A stretch of DNA of 12,418 nucleotides from Chitinophaga pinensis. Its GTDB lineage: Bacteria > Bacteroidota > Bacteroidia > SXHM01. Positions 1-6,450 of the stretch are shown here, one piece after another. The first letter of the stretch is position 1. Every line of letters begins with the position of its first letter. Position numbers and translations under genes: made by a program. The notes under the pieces are model-generated. The model saw only the letters and a list, made by a program, of their open reading frames with translations. It had not been told where the DNA came from and did not search any database. The DNA is taken from NCBI GenBank assembly GCA_945889235.1, contig CAMDBK010000061.1, positions 1 to 12,418 of the forward strand, read 5' to 3'.

Positions 1-4
1 GAAT

Positions 5-835
5 TTATTTTTTTTGAAACTGTGCTGCAGTCCAGTTATTTTTAGTTGTGCAAGAAACAAATTCCAAACCATTTTTTAATGCAGTGTTGGTAATTTGTTC
101 TAAATCTTCTTTGTAAAATCCGCTCAAAAATAATATTCCGTTTTTGTTCATAACACCTGAATATGTCGGAATATCAGCTAAAAGGACATTACGGTTTATG
201 TTTGCTAATATCACATCAAAAGTTTTTTTGCCCAACAATTCAGCTCCTCCCATTATAACTTCAATTTGAGGTAAATTATTGTTCACTGAATTTTCTTTAG
301 CATTGTTCACCGGCCATTCATCAATATCAATTGCTGTAATATTTTTCGCGCCTTTCATGCCTGCAAGTATTGCCAGCACTGCAGTTCCGCAACCCATGTC
401 TAACACATCTTTACCTTTTACATCTGTTTTCAATAAATAAGAAATCATCTGTGAAGTGGTTTCGTGATGCGCTGTTCCGAATGACATTTTCGGTTCAATA
501 ACCAAATCAAATACCACGCCTTCAGGTTTCTTATGAAAAGGCGCACGCACCGAACATCTGTTGTCAATAATAACAGGTTCAAAATTGCTTTCCCATACTG
601 CGTTCCAGTTTTGTGCGGGAATTAATTGCTGCTTGTATTCAACTGAAATAGTTGCAGCAGATGAGAAAACAGCATTTACTTTTTCTTCATCAAAATCTTT
701 TGCAGGAATGTAGGCGTTAATGCCTTCTGCAGTTTCTTCAAAACTATCAAATCCTTTATCAGCAAGCTCTGCTGTAATTATTTCCACTCCGGGAATAAGA
801 GGTGTTATTTTGCACGAAAGAAGAATATAATCCAA
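5..835 (-). CDS. prmA: Ribosomal protein L11 methyltransferase PrmA
   Basis: This is a 276-residue cytoplasmic SAM-dependent methyltransferase of the PrmA family, which methylates lysines and the N-terminus of ribosomal protein L11. The N-terminal ~100 residues form the family's substrate-recognition region, including a W77-N-A-V-W-E stretch. A Rossmann methyltransferase domain follows, with MSFGTAHHETT (117-127), the SAM-binding loop VLDMGCGTA (144-152), the acidic strand end AIDID (168-172), and LANIN (210-214), the family's form of the catalytic N-I-x-x motif. The length is normal and the stop codon TAA lies at the extreme left of the window. The start is TTG; an in-frame stop lies about 25 nt upstream and there is no ATG, so a non-ATG start is forced. 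A TAnnTTTG box lies 26 nt upstream. It is divergent from the glycosyltransferase gene rather than following tpiA, which I recall as its usual neighbour. The family call is very secure. Confidence 0.96.
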   Translation of the reverse strand: MDYILLSCKITPLIPGVEIITAELADKGFDSFEETAEGINAYIPAKDFDEEKVNAVFSSAATISVEYKQQLIPAQNWNAVWESNFEPVIIDNRCSVRAPFHKKPEGVVFDLVIEPKMSFGTAHHETTSQMISYLLKTDVKGKDVLDMGCGTAVLAILAGMKGAKNITAIDIDEWPVNNAKENSVNNNLPQIEVIMGGAELLGKKTFDVILANINRNVLLADIPTYSGVMNKNGILFLSGFYKEDLEQITNTALKNGLEFVSCTTKNNWTAAQFQKK

Positions 836-860
836 AATAAATTTGCTGAAAATTGTTTTT

Positions 861-868
861 CAAATGTA
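861..868 (-). promoter_or_regulatory. Probable -7 promoter box for prmA
   Basis: On the minus strand the sequence reads CTTACATTTG, which contains TACATTTG, a full match to the Bacteroidota -7 consensus TAnnTTTG. It lies 26 nt upstream of the prmA TTG start. I see no TTG at the expected -33 distance, so only half of the bipartite promoter is supported. The same ten bases occur in the stronger promoter upstream of the DUF4293 gene (11001-11010). Confidence 0.5.
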
Positions 869-935
869 AGTGGATTTCTGGGATAAAAGTGTAATCTGCT
901 ATTTCAATTTAAAGATAATAAACCGAAAGTATTAT

Positions 936-943
936 TATGTTTG
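936..943 (+). promoter_or_regulatory. Possible -7 promoter box for the glycosyltransferase gene
   Basis: TATGTTTG matches TAnnTTTG, 41 nt upstream of the chosen ATG at 984. No TTG is visible at the -33 spacing. If this box is used, the transcript would start inside or just after the palindrome at 944-963, which would fall in the 5' leader. This also argues against the upstream GTG at 870 as start. Confidence 0.35.
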
Positions 944-963
944 CCTGCCTGCCGACAAGCAGG
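944..963. repeat. Imperfect 20-bp palindrome, REP-like
   Basis: The sequence CCTGCCTGCCGACAAGCAGG is almost its own reverse complement: 8 of its 10 base pairs match, with C/A oppositions at the other two. It is GC-rich against an AT-rich background. From memory, CCTGCCTGCCGGCAGGCAGG-type palindromes are scattered between genes in many Bacteroidota genomes, and this looks like a decayed copy. It lies in the 148-bp space between divergent prmA and the glycosyltransferase gene, with no other copy in the window. Confidence 0.55.
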
Positions 964-983
964 TTTCGGATAAACCTTCAACT

Positions 984-2507
984 ATGATTACAAAAAACTT
1001 AACTGTTAAAATCATTCTTTTTGTAGCTATACTATCTCTCATAACACGTTTAGCGTTTATCAATACAAATATCTTTTTCTTTGATGGTGACGAAGCCATT
1101 CTGGGCTTAATGGGAATAGATATTTTAAACGGAAAACTCCCCGTTTATTTCTACGGACAGAACTACGGGCTTTCAATTCTTGAAGCCGGATTGATAAGCA
1201 TCGGAATTATTTTTTTCAAAACATCCATGCTTGCCATAAAAATTCCAATGCTCATTCTCTGGACAACATCGGTTATATTTATTGCGCTTTCATTCAACAA
1301 AATATTGAAAGAAAAAAACCTCACAATCCTGTTAGTTATTGCAGTTTTAATATTCTCTCCGACCTGGCTCGTATGGTCCATGAAAGCAAGAGGTGGTTAC
1401 TTAACAAGTTTCTTCTTCACCTCACTTACTTTGTTTTTATTAGTAAAAAACTCAGGAAAAATAAAACCCTGGCTATGGTTGATTACAGGCGCATTTCTTG
1501 TAATTATTTACGAAGCACAACCTTTGTGGCTTCCCGGAATTTTACCTGTTATTCTCTATTTTTTCTTCACCTCAAAATACACGATTACTGATTATCTGAA
1601 ATCTGCAGGAATGACTGTACTCGGTGCAGCTGCACCTTATCTGTTTTTTCATGAAGCTAAAACAACTGCATACGTTGCATGGAATACCCCGCAACCGAAT
1701 GTGATGGCTCGGTTATTTGATATTAATATCATAAAAAAACTCCCCGACCTGTTGGTTGAAAGTTTAGGCGGTAATTACTTTTTATCAACCGTATATGAGC
1801 CCGGAAATTATTTTTATTCAAAACTTTTTTTACTGCTGTTTACAGCCTGTGCAGGGTTCTTAATTTACCGGCTTTACCAAACTAAGAAAATTGAATTGAG
1901 TTTTATTTTTTTACTCTCTTCCCTCTTTTCACTTTCGGGTTTTGCAGTAAAATCTGAACCACGCTATCTCCTACCCTTTCTGGGTTTTGCATTATTTATG
2001 ATGGTGGCTATTTTCAGCGAAAACGAGAACGAAAAAATAAAAAAAATATTTATCATTAGTTTCTCAGCGCTTATACTCACCGGAGTTTTCTGCATGTCAA
2101 ACCTCCGTAATTTTTCTTTTGTAAACATGTCGCTTACCAAGGTTGATAAGGTTATAGTAAACGATACAAAAGTGATGGAGAAATTAATTCAATTGTTGAA
2201 AAGAGAAAATGTAAAATATGTTTATACCACCAATGAATTTCTGCAGTACCAGTTGAATTACATGACGCGCAATGAACTGATTGCAGTTGGCAGAAAAGAC
2301 CGCTGCCGCACACCGGAAAACATTCCTTTAATTATGGATGCTTATGAAAAACACAGTGAGCAATTCGCCATTATTGGCTATAATTTCAATTATCAGTTTA
2401 CAGGAAAAATGCCCTTGATTGATAAAAAGATTTTCTACATCATTCGCCCTGACAAGGCAACTTTGCAGCAAGTAGGATTCTTTTCAGAAGTCAAACCGGT
2501 TCAATAA
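984..2507 (+). CDS. Polytopic membrane glycosyltransferase-like protein (GT39/ArnT-like)
   Basis: This 507-residue integral membrane protein resembles the PMT/ArnT-like GT-C glycosyltransferases, which transfer a sugar from a polyprenyl-phosphate donor on the outer face of the inner membrane. An N-terminal membrane helix (about 9-25) is followed by a loop with FFFDGDEAILGL (31-42). Its D34/D36-E37 acidic group sits where GT-C enzymes carry their catalytic Asp. About ten further hydrophobic segments run to roughly residue 390. The C-terminal ~130 residues are soluble and probably periplasmic. The ATG at 984 is preferred over a GTG at 870. The extension would add 38 poorly hydrophobic residues, translate the palindrome at 944-963, and start next to the prmA promoter box. 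The gene ends 15 nt from convergent tpiA. Donor and acceptor are unknown. The membrane-GT class is fairly sure, the exact family less so. Confidence 0.75.
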   Translation: MITKNLTVKIILFVAILSLITRLAFINTNIFFFDGDEAILGLMGIDILNGKLPVYFYGQNYGLSILEAGLISIGIIFFKTSMLAIKIPMLILWTTSVIFIALSFNKILKEKNLTILLVIAVLIFSPTWLVWSMKARGGYLTSFFFTSLTLFLLVKNSGKIKPWLWLITGAFLVIIYEAQPLWLPGILPVILYFFFTSKYTITDYLKSAGMTVLGAAAPYLFFHEAKTTAYVAWNTPQPNVMARLFDINIIKKLPDLLVESLGGNYFLSTVYEPGNYFYSKLFLLLFTACAGFLIYRLYQTKKIELSFIFLLSSLFSLSGFAVKSEPRYLLPFLGFALFMMVAIFSENENEKIKKIFIISFSALILTGVFCMSNLRNFSFVNMSLTKVDKVIVNDTKVMEKLIQLLKRENVKYVYTTNEFLQYQLNYMTRNELIAVGRKDRCRTPENIPLIMDAYEKHSEQFAIIGYNFNYQFTGKMPLIDKKIFYIIRPDKATLQQVGFFSEVKPVQ

Positions 2508-2522
2508 ATAATTCAGGGTTTA

Positions 2523-3284
2523 CTAAACAGCCCTCACAATCGCTACAAACTCTTCAGCTTTAAGCGAAGCGCCACCAATCAGTCCACCATCAATATCGGG
2601 TTGGCTGAAAATTTCTTTTGCGTTTTTAGAGTTGCAACTTCCTCCATAAAGAATGGAAATTGTATTTGCTGCTTCCTTTTTGAATTTCCTCTTAACAAGG
2701 CTGCGGATAAAAGCATGCATTTCCTGCGCCTGTTCCGGGGTTGCATTTTCTCCGGTGCCTATTGCCCAAACCGGTTCATAGGCAATAATAACGTGAGCAA
2801 TTTCGGCAGGATTAATTTTAAGTAACGAATTTTTGAGCTGCTTTTTTACAGCTGCAAAATGTTTCCCCTTGTTGCGTTGTTCCAATGTTTCACCGCAGCA
2901 TATTATCGGGCGAAGCCCTACATCCAGCGCTGCTTCTGCTTTTGCAAGCACCTGAGCATCCGTTTCATTAAAATATTGTCTGCGTTCTGAATGTCCCAGA
3001 ATTACATATTTAACACCCAAATCAAAAAGCATATCAGAAGAAACTTCGCCTGTAAAAGCGCCAGATTTCTCCTGATGACAATCCTGTGCGGCAAGATGAA
3101 CATAGCCTTCTTTATTAATCAATTCGCATATAGGATGCAACGAAGTGAAGGGTGGTGCAACAATTACTTTCACATCCGGCACCGGCTTTTCTTTCAGTAA
3201 ATCAATAATGCGAAATGTCAGCGCCAGCCCCTCTTGCAGGGTGTTATTCATTTTCCAGTTTCCTGCTACTATTTTCTTTCTCAT
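2523..3284 (-). CDS. tpiA: Triosephosphate isomerase
   Basis: This 253-residue TIM-barrel enzyme interconverts dihydroxyacetone phosphate and glyceraldehyde 3-phosphate in glycolysis and gluconeogenesis, normally as a cytoplasmic dimer. All key residues are visible: GNWKMN (8-13) with catalytic Lys11, ILGHSERR (95-102) with electrophilic His98, AYEPVWAIGTG (168-178) with catalytic base Glu170 and the start of loop 6, and the phosphate-binding LYGGS and GGLIGGASL segments near the C-terminus. The length is normal. The start is ATG. It follows the ABC permease with an 11-nt gap, so it is very likely cotranscribed with the permease and the DoxX-like gene. It converges on the glycosyltransferase gene with only 15 nt between stop codons and no obvious hairpin terminator there. 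Confidence 0.98.
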   Translation of the reverse strand: MRKKIVAGNWKMNNTLQEGLALTFRIIDLLKEKPVPDVKVIVAPPFTSLHPICELINKEGYVHLAAQDCHQEKSGAFTGEVSSDMLFDLGVKYVILGHSERRQYFNETDAQVLAKAEAALDVGLRPIICCGETLEQRNKGKHFAAVKKQLKNSLLKINPAEIAHVIIAYEPVWAIGTGENATPEQAQEMHAFIRSLVKRKFKKEAANTISILYGGSCNSKNAKEIFSQPDIDGGLIGGASLKAEEFVAIVRAV

Positions 3285-3295
3285 TGTTTTATTTT

Positions 3296-4372
3296 TTAAT
3301 AAACTTTCACCCTCGGGTCAATTAGCGCGTAAATAAAATCAACTGCAATGCTTATCGCAACAAATATAACCGAAACTAATAACACAGCCCCCATTACTAC
3401 CGGTAAATCATTTTTATTCAATCCATCCAGCATTACCACACCCAAGCCTTTCCACCCGAAAATAATTTCCACAAACACCGCTCCTGCCATGAGTGAAGCA
3501 AACCACCCCGAAATAGCAGTAACAACAGGATTAAGCGCGTTTACCAACGCATGTTTGAACAGGATGTTATAAAAGTGTAATCCCTTTGCCCTTGCCGTGC
3601 GGATATAATCCATGGAAAGTACTTCCAACATAGAACTACGTGTAAGCTGCATCACAATTGCCAGCGGACGAATGCCTAACGTAAATGCCGGAAGAATTAA
3701 ATTTTTCCAGGCAATGGTTCTTCCTTCAAATTCATCAATCTCATACAAACTTCCGGTAACAGGCAAACCCGTTATATCGCCCAACAAATAAGCAAAAACC
3801 CACACCACTAAAATAGCAGCAACAAAAGAAGGAAGCGACATTCCGAAGATACTTAACACTGTACTTATTCTATCACCAAAAGTATTTTTATTTACCGCAG
3901 CATAAACACCCAAACAAATACCAAGCAACGTAGCAATAAGCATGGAAACCATTGCCAACACAGTAGTTCCCGGCAAGGCTTCTAACAAAATGGAACTTAC
4001 ATTTCGTTGACTTTGGTAAGAGCGCCTGAGGTAAGGCGTTTTTAAAACAACCGCTTTTGAAGAAACAGAAAACAATTGGATATAGTTTTCATATTTAGTT
4101 TCGTCAAGGAAGAAGAAATTTTCCTCATCTTTTTTCTCGTGAAACGATAAAGGAGAAACATCATTCAGAAATTTCAGATATTGCTGAAACAGCGGCTTAT
4201 CCCGCCCCAAGTCTTTATTGATAGCCTCAACTGATTCCTTGTCGGCACGCTGTCCAAGCATCATGCGTGCAGGGTCGCCCGGAAGAACACTGAACAACAG
4301 AAACACCACCGTAATAATCCCGAGAATAACCAGCAGGCTGTACAGAATTCGTCCGGTGAGGTAGTTTAACAA
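3296..4372 (-). CDS. DppB/OppB-type ABC transporter permease
   Basis: This 358-residue inner-membrane permease belongs to the family that imports peptides or nickel. It opens with the family N-terminus (TM1 at about 8-28, then VLPGDPARMMLGQ with the conserved P-G-D-P). TM2 to TM6 follow from about residue 130. The cytoplasmic EAA loop, which docks on the ATPase, is DYIRTARAKGLHFYNIL, followed by ALNPVV. The protein is about 40-50 residues longer than a typical DppB. The extra length is a charged stretch (about 75-120) between TM1 and TM2, expected on the periplasmic side. The start must be TTG: the upstream DoxX-like stop codon is in the same frame three codons before it, and no ATG occurs for about 35 codons. 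No DppC-like partner, ATPase or binding protein is in the window. The gap to the DoxX-like gene is 6 nt and to tpiA 11 nt. Confidence 0.88.
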   Translation of the reverse strand: MLNYLTGRILYSLLVILGIITVVFLLFSVLPGDPARMMLGQRADKESVEAINKDLGRDKPLFQQYLKFLNDVSPLSFHEKKDEENFFFLDETKYENYIQLFSVSSKAVVLKTPYLRRSYQSQRNVSSILLEALPGTTVLAMVSMLIATLLGICLGVYAAVNKNTFGDRISTVLSIFGMSLPSFVAAILVVWVFAYLLGDITGLPVTGSLYEIDEFEGRTIAWKNLILPAFTLGIRPLAIVMQLTRSSMLEVLSMDYIRTARAKGLHFYNILFKHALVNALNPVVTAISGWFASLMAGAVFVEIIFGWKGLGVVMLDGLNKNDLPVVMGAVLLVSVIFVAISIAVDFIYALIDPRVKVY

Positions 4373-4378
4373 CGTGTA

Positions 4379-5662
4379 TTATTTTAAAAACTTTTCTTTC
4401 ACTTTCTGATAATCAGGAAAATCATTGTGATGCCATTGTCCAAGCACAACACCATCTTTTAGCAGGACTAGCCCCGGATTAGAACGAATAATGGTTTTCA
4501 AAACCACCTGGTCACAAATCCAAAACTCATACGTTGGCTTATTTTTCTCAATAAATTTTTTCTCCGATTGTTCAGGTGAAGCCGTTAAGCCAATAAAATC
4601 AAATCCATCTTTTTTTGCTTTCTCAGCAAATGAATTTATCTCAGTTTGCTTATCGTTACATGCTTTATCCAAATCATAATATATAAGCAGAAAATGATAG
4701 CCAATAAAGAAATCATCAGTATATTCATCTCCAGCACGGTTACTGATACTGAAGTCTGAGATTTTTGCTTCCTTACCTTTTTCAAGAATTTCAATTCTTA
4801 AAGTATCGTATTTCCATTCCGCTTCATAGTTAGGTGGAAACTCATTAAACTCCTGTTGCTTTCCTGAAACTTTATTAGTAAGCAAATAATGGTATTGCAC
4901 TTTGTCGGGTATCGCCTGCATTTGTTCGGGAATACTTTTGCCAATAGCATACGCACGGAAATCCTTTGCAGGTAAATGCGCATAACAGCGATAGGTAAAA
5001 TAACCTGCAATGATAAGTCCGACAAGTGTTTTATACATGGCAACATTTTGTTTGGGTGCAACAAATGACCAGATAACATAACCGCCAATAAGCACCAAAC
5101 CAACAACGAACGGGAACGCCCATTTCAACAAGCTAAACGACAACCAGCCTAATGCACCTATACACAACACAGCCATAACTATATCCAAAGCATTAACTTT
5201 ATTAGGCTCAATTTTATTGCGCTGAGAAAAGATGAAAAGTATAAGTGTGAGCAGAATTAAATCTTTATAAAACGACTCCCAGGGTGTAAGCGGAATAGCA
5301 TCACCAAAGCAACCGCAGGATCGGACAATCTCATATTCTGCCGATGCAAATGTTAGTGCAGTAAAAAACAAAATCAGCAGTAGTAACAGCCAAGAAGTCA
5401 GTTTAGCGCGATATCCCGAAATGATGGCAATACCTAAAACTATCTCCAGAACAACCATAAAAATAGCTTGTTCCAAAGCATAATCGTGACATAGTTTGAA
5501 GAAACCTTCCAACGGAGAGAAGTAGGTTTTCAGTTTTTCAAACTCTTCAAAATATTCCTGAAGTTTGTAGGAAAAGCCAATAGGGTCGTTGGCTTTTACC
5601 AGGCCTGAAAAGATAAAAAGAGTTCCAACTAAGTAACGTGCAATTTTGGTGATGTGATTCAT
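4379..5662 (-). CDS. BT_3928-like DoxX-family membrane protein with C-terminal thioredoxin-like domain
   Basis: This 427-residue protein has an N-terminal DoxX/MauE-like module (helices at about 5-22, 64-83, 88-108 and 129-146) containing RSCGCFGD (114-121), a Cys-Gly-Cys motif typical of this group. Three more helices lie at about 156-176, 179-200 and 207-222. The last ~190 residues look like an extracytoplasmic thioredoxin fold: a strand near 325-333, a single Cys335 where a redox thioredoxin would have CxxC, and SNPGLVLLKDG (394-404) with Pro396 at the cis-Pro position. The second active-site cysteine is therefore missing. Such proteins are widespread beside tpiA in Bacteroidota (from memory, BT_3928). 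The function is not established; a link to envelope disulfide or quinone chemistry is inference. The start is ATG, and it is the first gene of the run that continues into the permease and tpiA. Confidence 0.85.
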   Translation of the reverse strand: MNHITKIARYLVGTLFIFSGLVKANDPIGFSYKLQEYFEEFEKLKTYFSPLEGFFKLCHDYALEQAIFMVVLEIVLGIAIISGYRAKLTSWLLLLLILFFTALTFASAEYEIVRSCGCFGDAIPLTPWESFYKDLILLTLILFIFSQRNKIEPNKVNALDIVMAVLCIGALGWLSFSLLKWAFPFVVGLVLIGGYVIWSFVAPKQNVAMYKTLVGLIIAGYFTYRCYAHLPAKDFRAYAIGKSIPEQMQAIPDKVQYHYLLTNKVSGKQQEFNEFPPNYEAEWKYDTLRIEILEKGKEAKISDFSISNRAGDEYTDDFFIGYHFLLIYYDLDKACNDKQTEINSFAEKAKKDGFDFIGLTASPEQSEKKFIEKNKPTYEFWICDQVVLKTIIRSNPGLVLLKDGVVLGQWHHNDFPDYQKVKEKFLK

Positions 5663-5688
5663 GGCTTTTAATTTTTCTGCGAAAGTCC

Positions 5689-5739
5689 GAAACAGAACTT
5701 CTGTTTCCTGTTAACGCGTTGTTAAATTTATTCTGTTTC
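5689..5739 (-). promoter_or_regulatory. Perfect 9+1+9 palindrome plus a third arm upstream of the DoxX-like operon
   Basis: GAAACAGAA-C-TTCTGTTTC at 5689-5707 is a perfect 19-bp inverted repeat. A third exact copy of the arm TTCTGTTTC lies at 5731-5739, touching the double-hairpin repeat that begins at 5739. The palindrome ends 26 nt before the DoxX-like ATG, where an operator or a leader hairpin would sit. No TAnnTTTG box is visible between it and the gene. A regulatory role is inference; the symmetry itself is directly visible. Confidence 0.45.
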
Positions 5740-5800
5740 GTCATGCTGAACTTGTTTCAGCATCTCACAAATAAGACCCTGAAACAAGTTCAGGGTGACG
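5739..5800. repeat. 62-bp double-hairpin intergenic repeat (REP-like)
   Basis: Two related modules face each other. The left (5739-5767) contains ATGCTGAA-cttgt-TTCAGCAT, an 8-bp stem with a 5-nt loop. The right (5777-5800) contains ACCCTGAA-acaag-TTCAGGGT, again an 8-bp stem and 5-nt loop. The modules are also inverted copies of each other, sharing CGTCA and a 15-bp core (CTGAACTTGTTTCAG), so the whole element can fold into one long hairpin. Where the modules differ, each keeps its own internal pairing. The element abuts the DUF1599 stop codon at 5801. From memory, similar CTGAACTTGTTTCAG-containing elements are dispersed in many Bacteroidota genomes. Transcription termination or mRNA 3'-end protection for DUF1599 is a plausible role. 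Confidence 0.8.
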
Positions 5801-6346
5801 TTACTTTCCTTGTTCGTTCAGCCGTATCAATGCAAAAATACTGTAATTAACAATGTCGTGGTAATTGGCGTCAATCCCTTCCGAAACAAGGGTTTTACCT
5901 TTGTTGTCTTCAATTTGTTTAATGCGCAAAAGTTTCATCAGAATTAAATCGGTGAGTGAACTTAGTCGCATATCGCGCCAGGCTTCACCGTAATCATGAT
6001 TTTTATCTTCCATCAAACTCTTGGCTTCGTAAATGTATTTATTGTAAAGTTTCTCCACTTCCATAGGGTCCATCTCTGTATTTTCTGCAACACCCAGCGA
6101 AAGTTGAATCAACCCAATCACCGAATAATTCACCATGCCGATATATTCCGAGCGAATATCTTCTGCCACCTTCTGTGTTCCTTTCTGTTCAATGCTGCGG
6201 ATGCGATTGGCTTTAATAAAAATCTGGTCGGTGATGGAACTGATGCGCAGCACACGCCATGCTGTTCCGTAATCTTTCATCTTTTTCAGGAAAAGGCTTC
6301 TGCATTGTTCTATCACCTGTTCAAATTGTCGGGAAGTATTAGTCAT
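5801..6346 (-). CDS. DUF1599 protein with two tandem domains
   Basis: This 181-residue soluble protein is made of two copies of the same ~90-residue unit. The first copy has KDYGTAWRVLRISSITDQI (24-42) and YIGMVNYSVIGLIQL (68-82). The second has HDYGEAWRDMRLSSLTDLI (117-135) and a matching VNYSIFALIRL. The repeat offset is 93 residues at DYG. The family is DUF1599, which I recall being linked to nucleotide modification. Its conserved D-Y-G-x-A-W, R-x-S-S-x-T-D and R-I-x-x-I-E motifs suggest an all-helical nucleotide-binding protein, but the activity is unknown. The ATG at 6346 is preferred over one at 6421, because the extra 25 residues would translate an AT-rich repeat (6348-6430). It is divergent from folP and is followed by the double hairpin at 5739-5800, which separates it from the DoxX-like operon. 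Confidence 0.87.
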   Translation of the reverse strand: MTNTSRQFEQVIEQCRSLFLKKMKDYGTAWRVLRISSITDQIFIKANRIRSIEQKGTQKVAEDIRSEYIGMVNYSVIGLIQLSLGVAENTEMDPMEVEKLYNKYIYEAKSLMEDKNHDYGEAWRDMRLSSLTDLILMKLLRIKQIEDNKGKTLVSEGIDANYHDIVNYSIFALIRLNEQGK

Positions 6347-6347
6347 C

Positions 6348-6430
6348 TTGGTTAATTGGGTAATTAAGGTAATTTGGTTAATTGGGTAAATTCGCAGCGT
6401 TTTCATTAATTTACTAATCACCCAATTGAC
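6348..6430. repeat. AT-rich direct and inverted repeats in the DUF1599/folP divergent region
   Basis: TTGGTTAATTGGGTAA occurs twice, exactly, at 6348-6363 and 6374-6389 (26-nt period), with a weaker related TAATTAAGGTAA between. A third, inverted and imperfect copy lies at 6411-6430, including CACCCAATTGAC. These sit in the 104-bp gap between the DUF1599 and folP starts, so they overlap whatever promoters serve both genes. No TAnnTTTG box is evident on either strand here. They may be operator-like or simply a slippage-prone AT-rich repeat. Confidence 0.6.
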
Positions 6431-6450
6431 TTAATTAACTTAACAAAAAC

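Noticed and set aside
870..983. GTG-initiated N-terminal extension of the glycosyltransferase
   Set aside because: It would translate a palindromic intergenic repeat, lies beside the prmA promoter, and adds a stretch unlike the family N-terminus.
2508..2522. Shared terminator between the glycosyltransferase and tpiA
   Set aside because: Only 15 nt separate the stops and I see no inverted repeat there.
4798..5106. 102-codon minus-strand frame within the DoxX-like gene
   Set aside because: It is an alternative frame on the same strand as a well-supported gene, with no independent support and no frameshift evidence.
6347..6421. 25-residue N-terminal extension of the DUF1599 protein
   Set aside because: It would translate the AT-rich repeats of the divergent intergenic region; the repeated domain begins right after the ATG at 6346.
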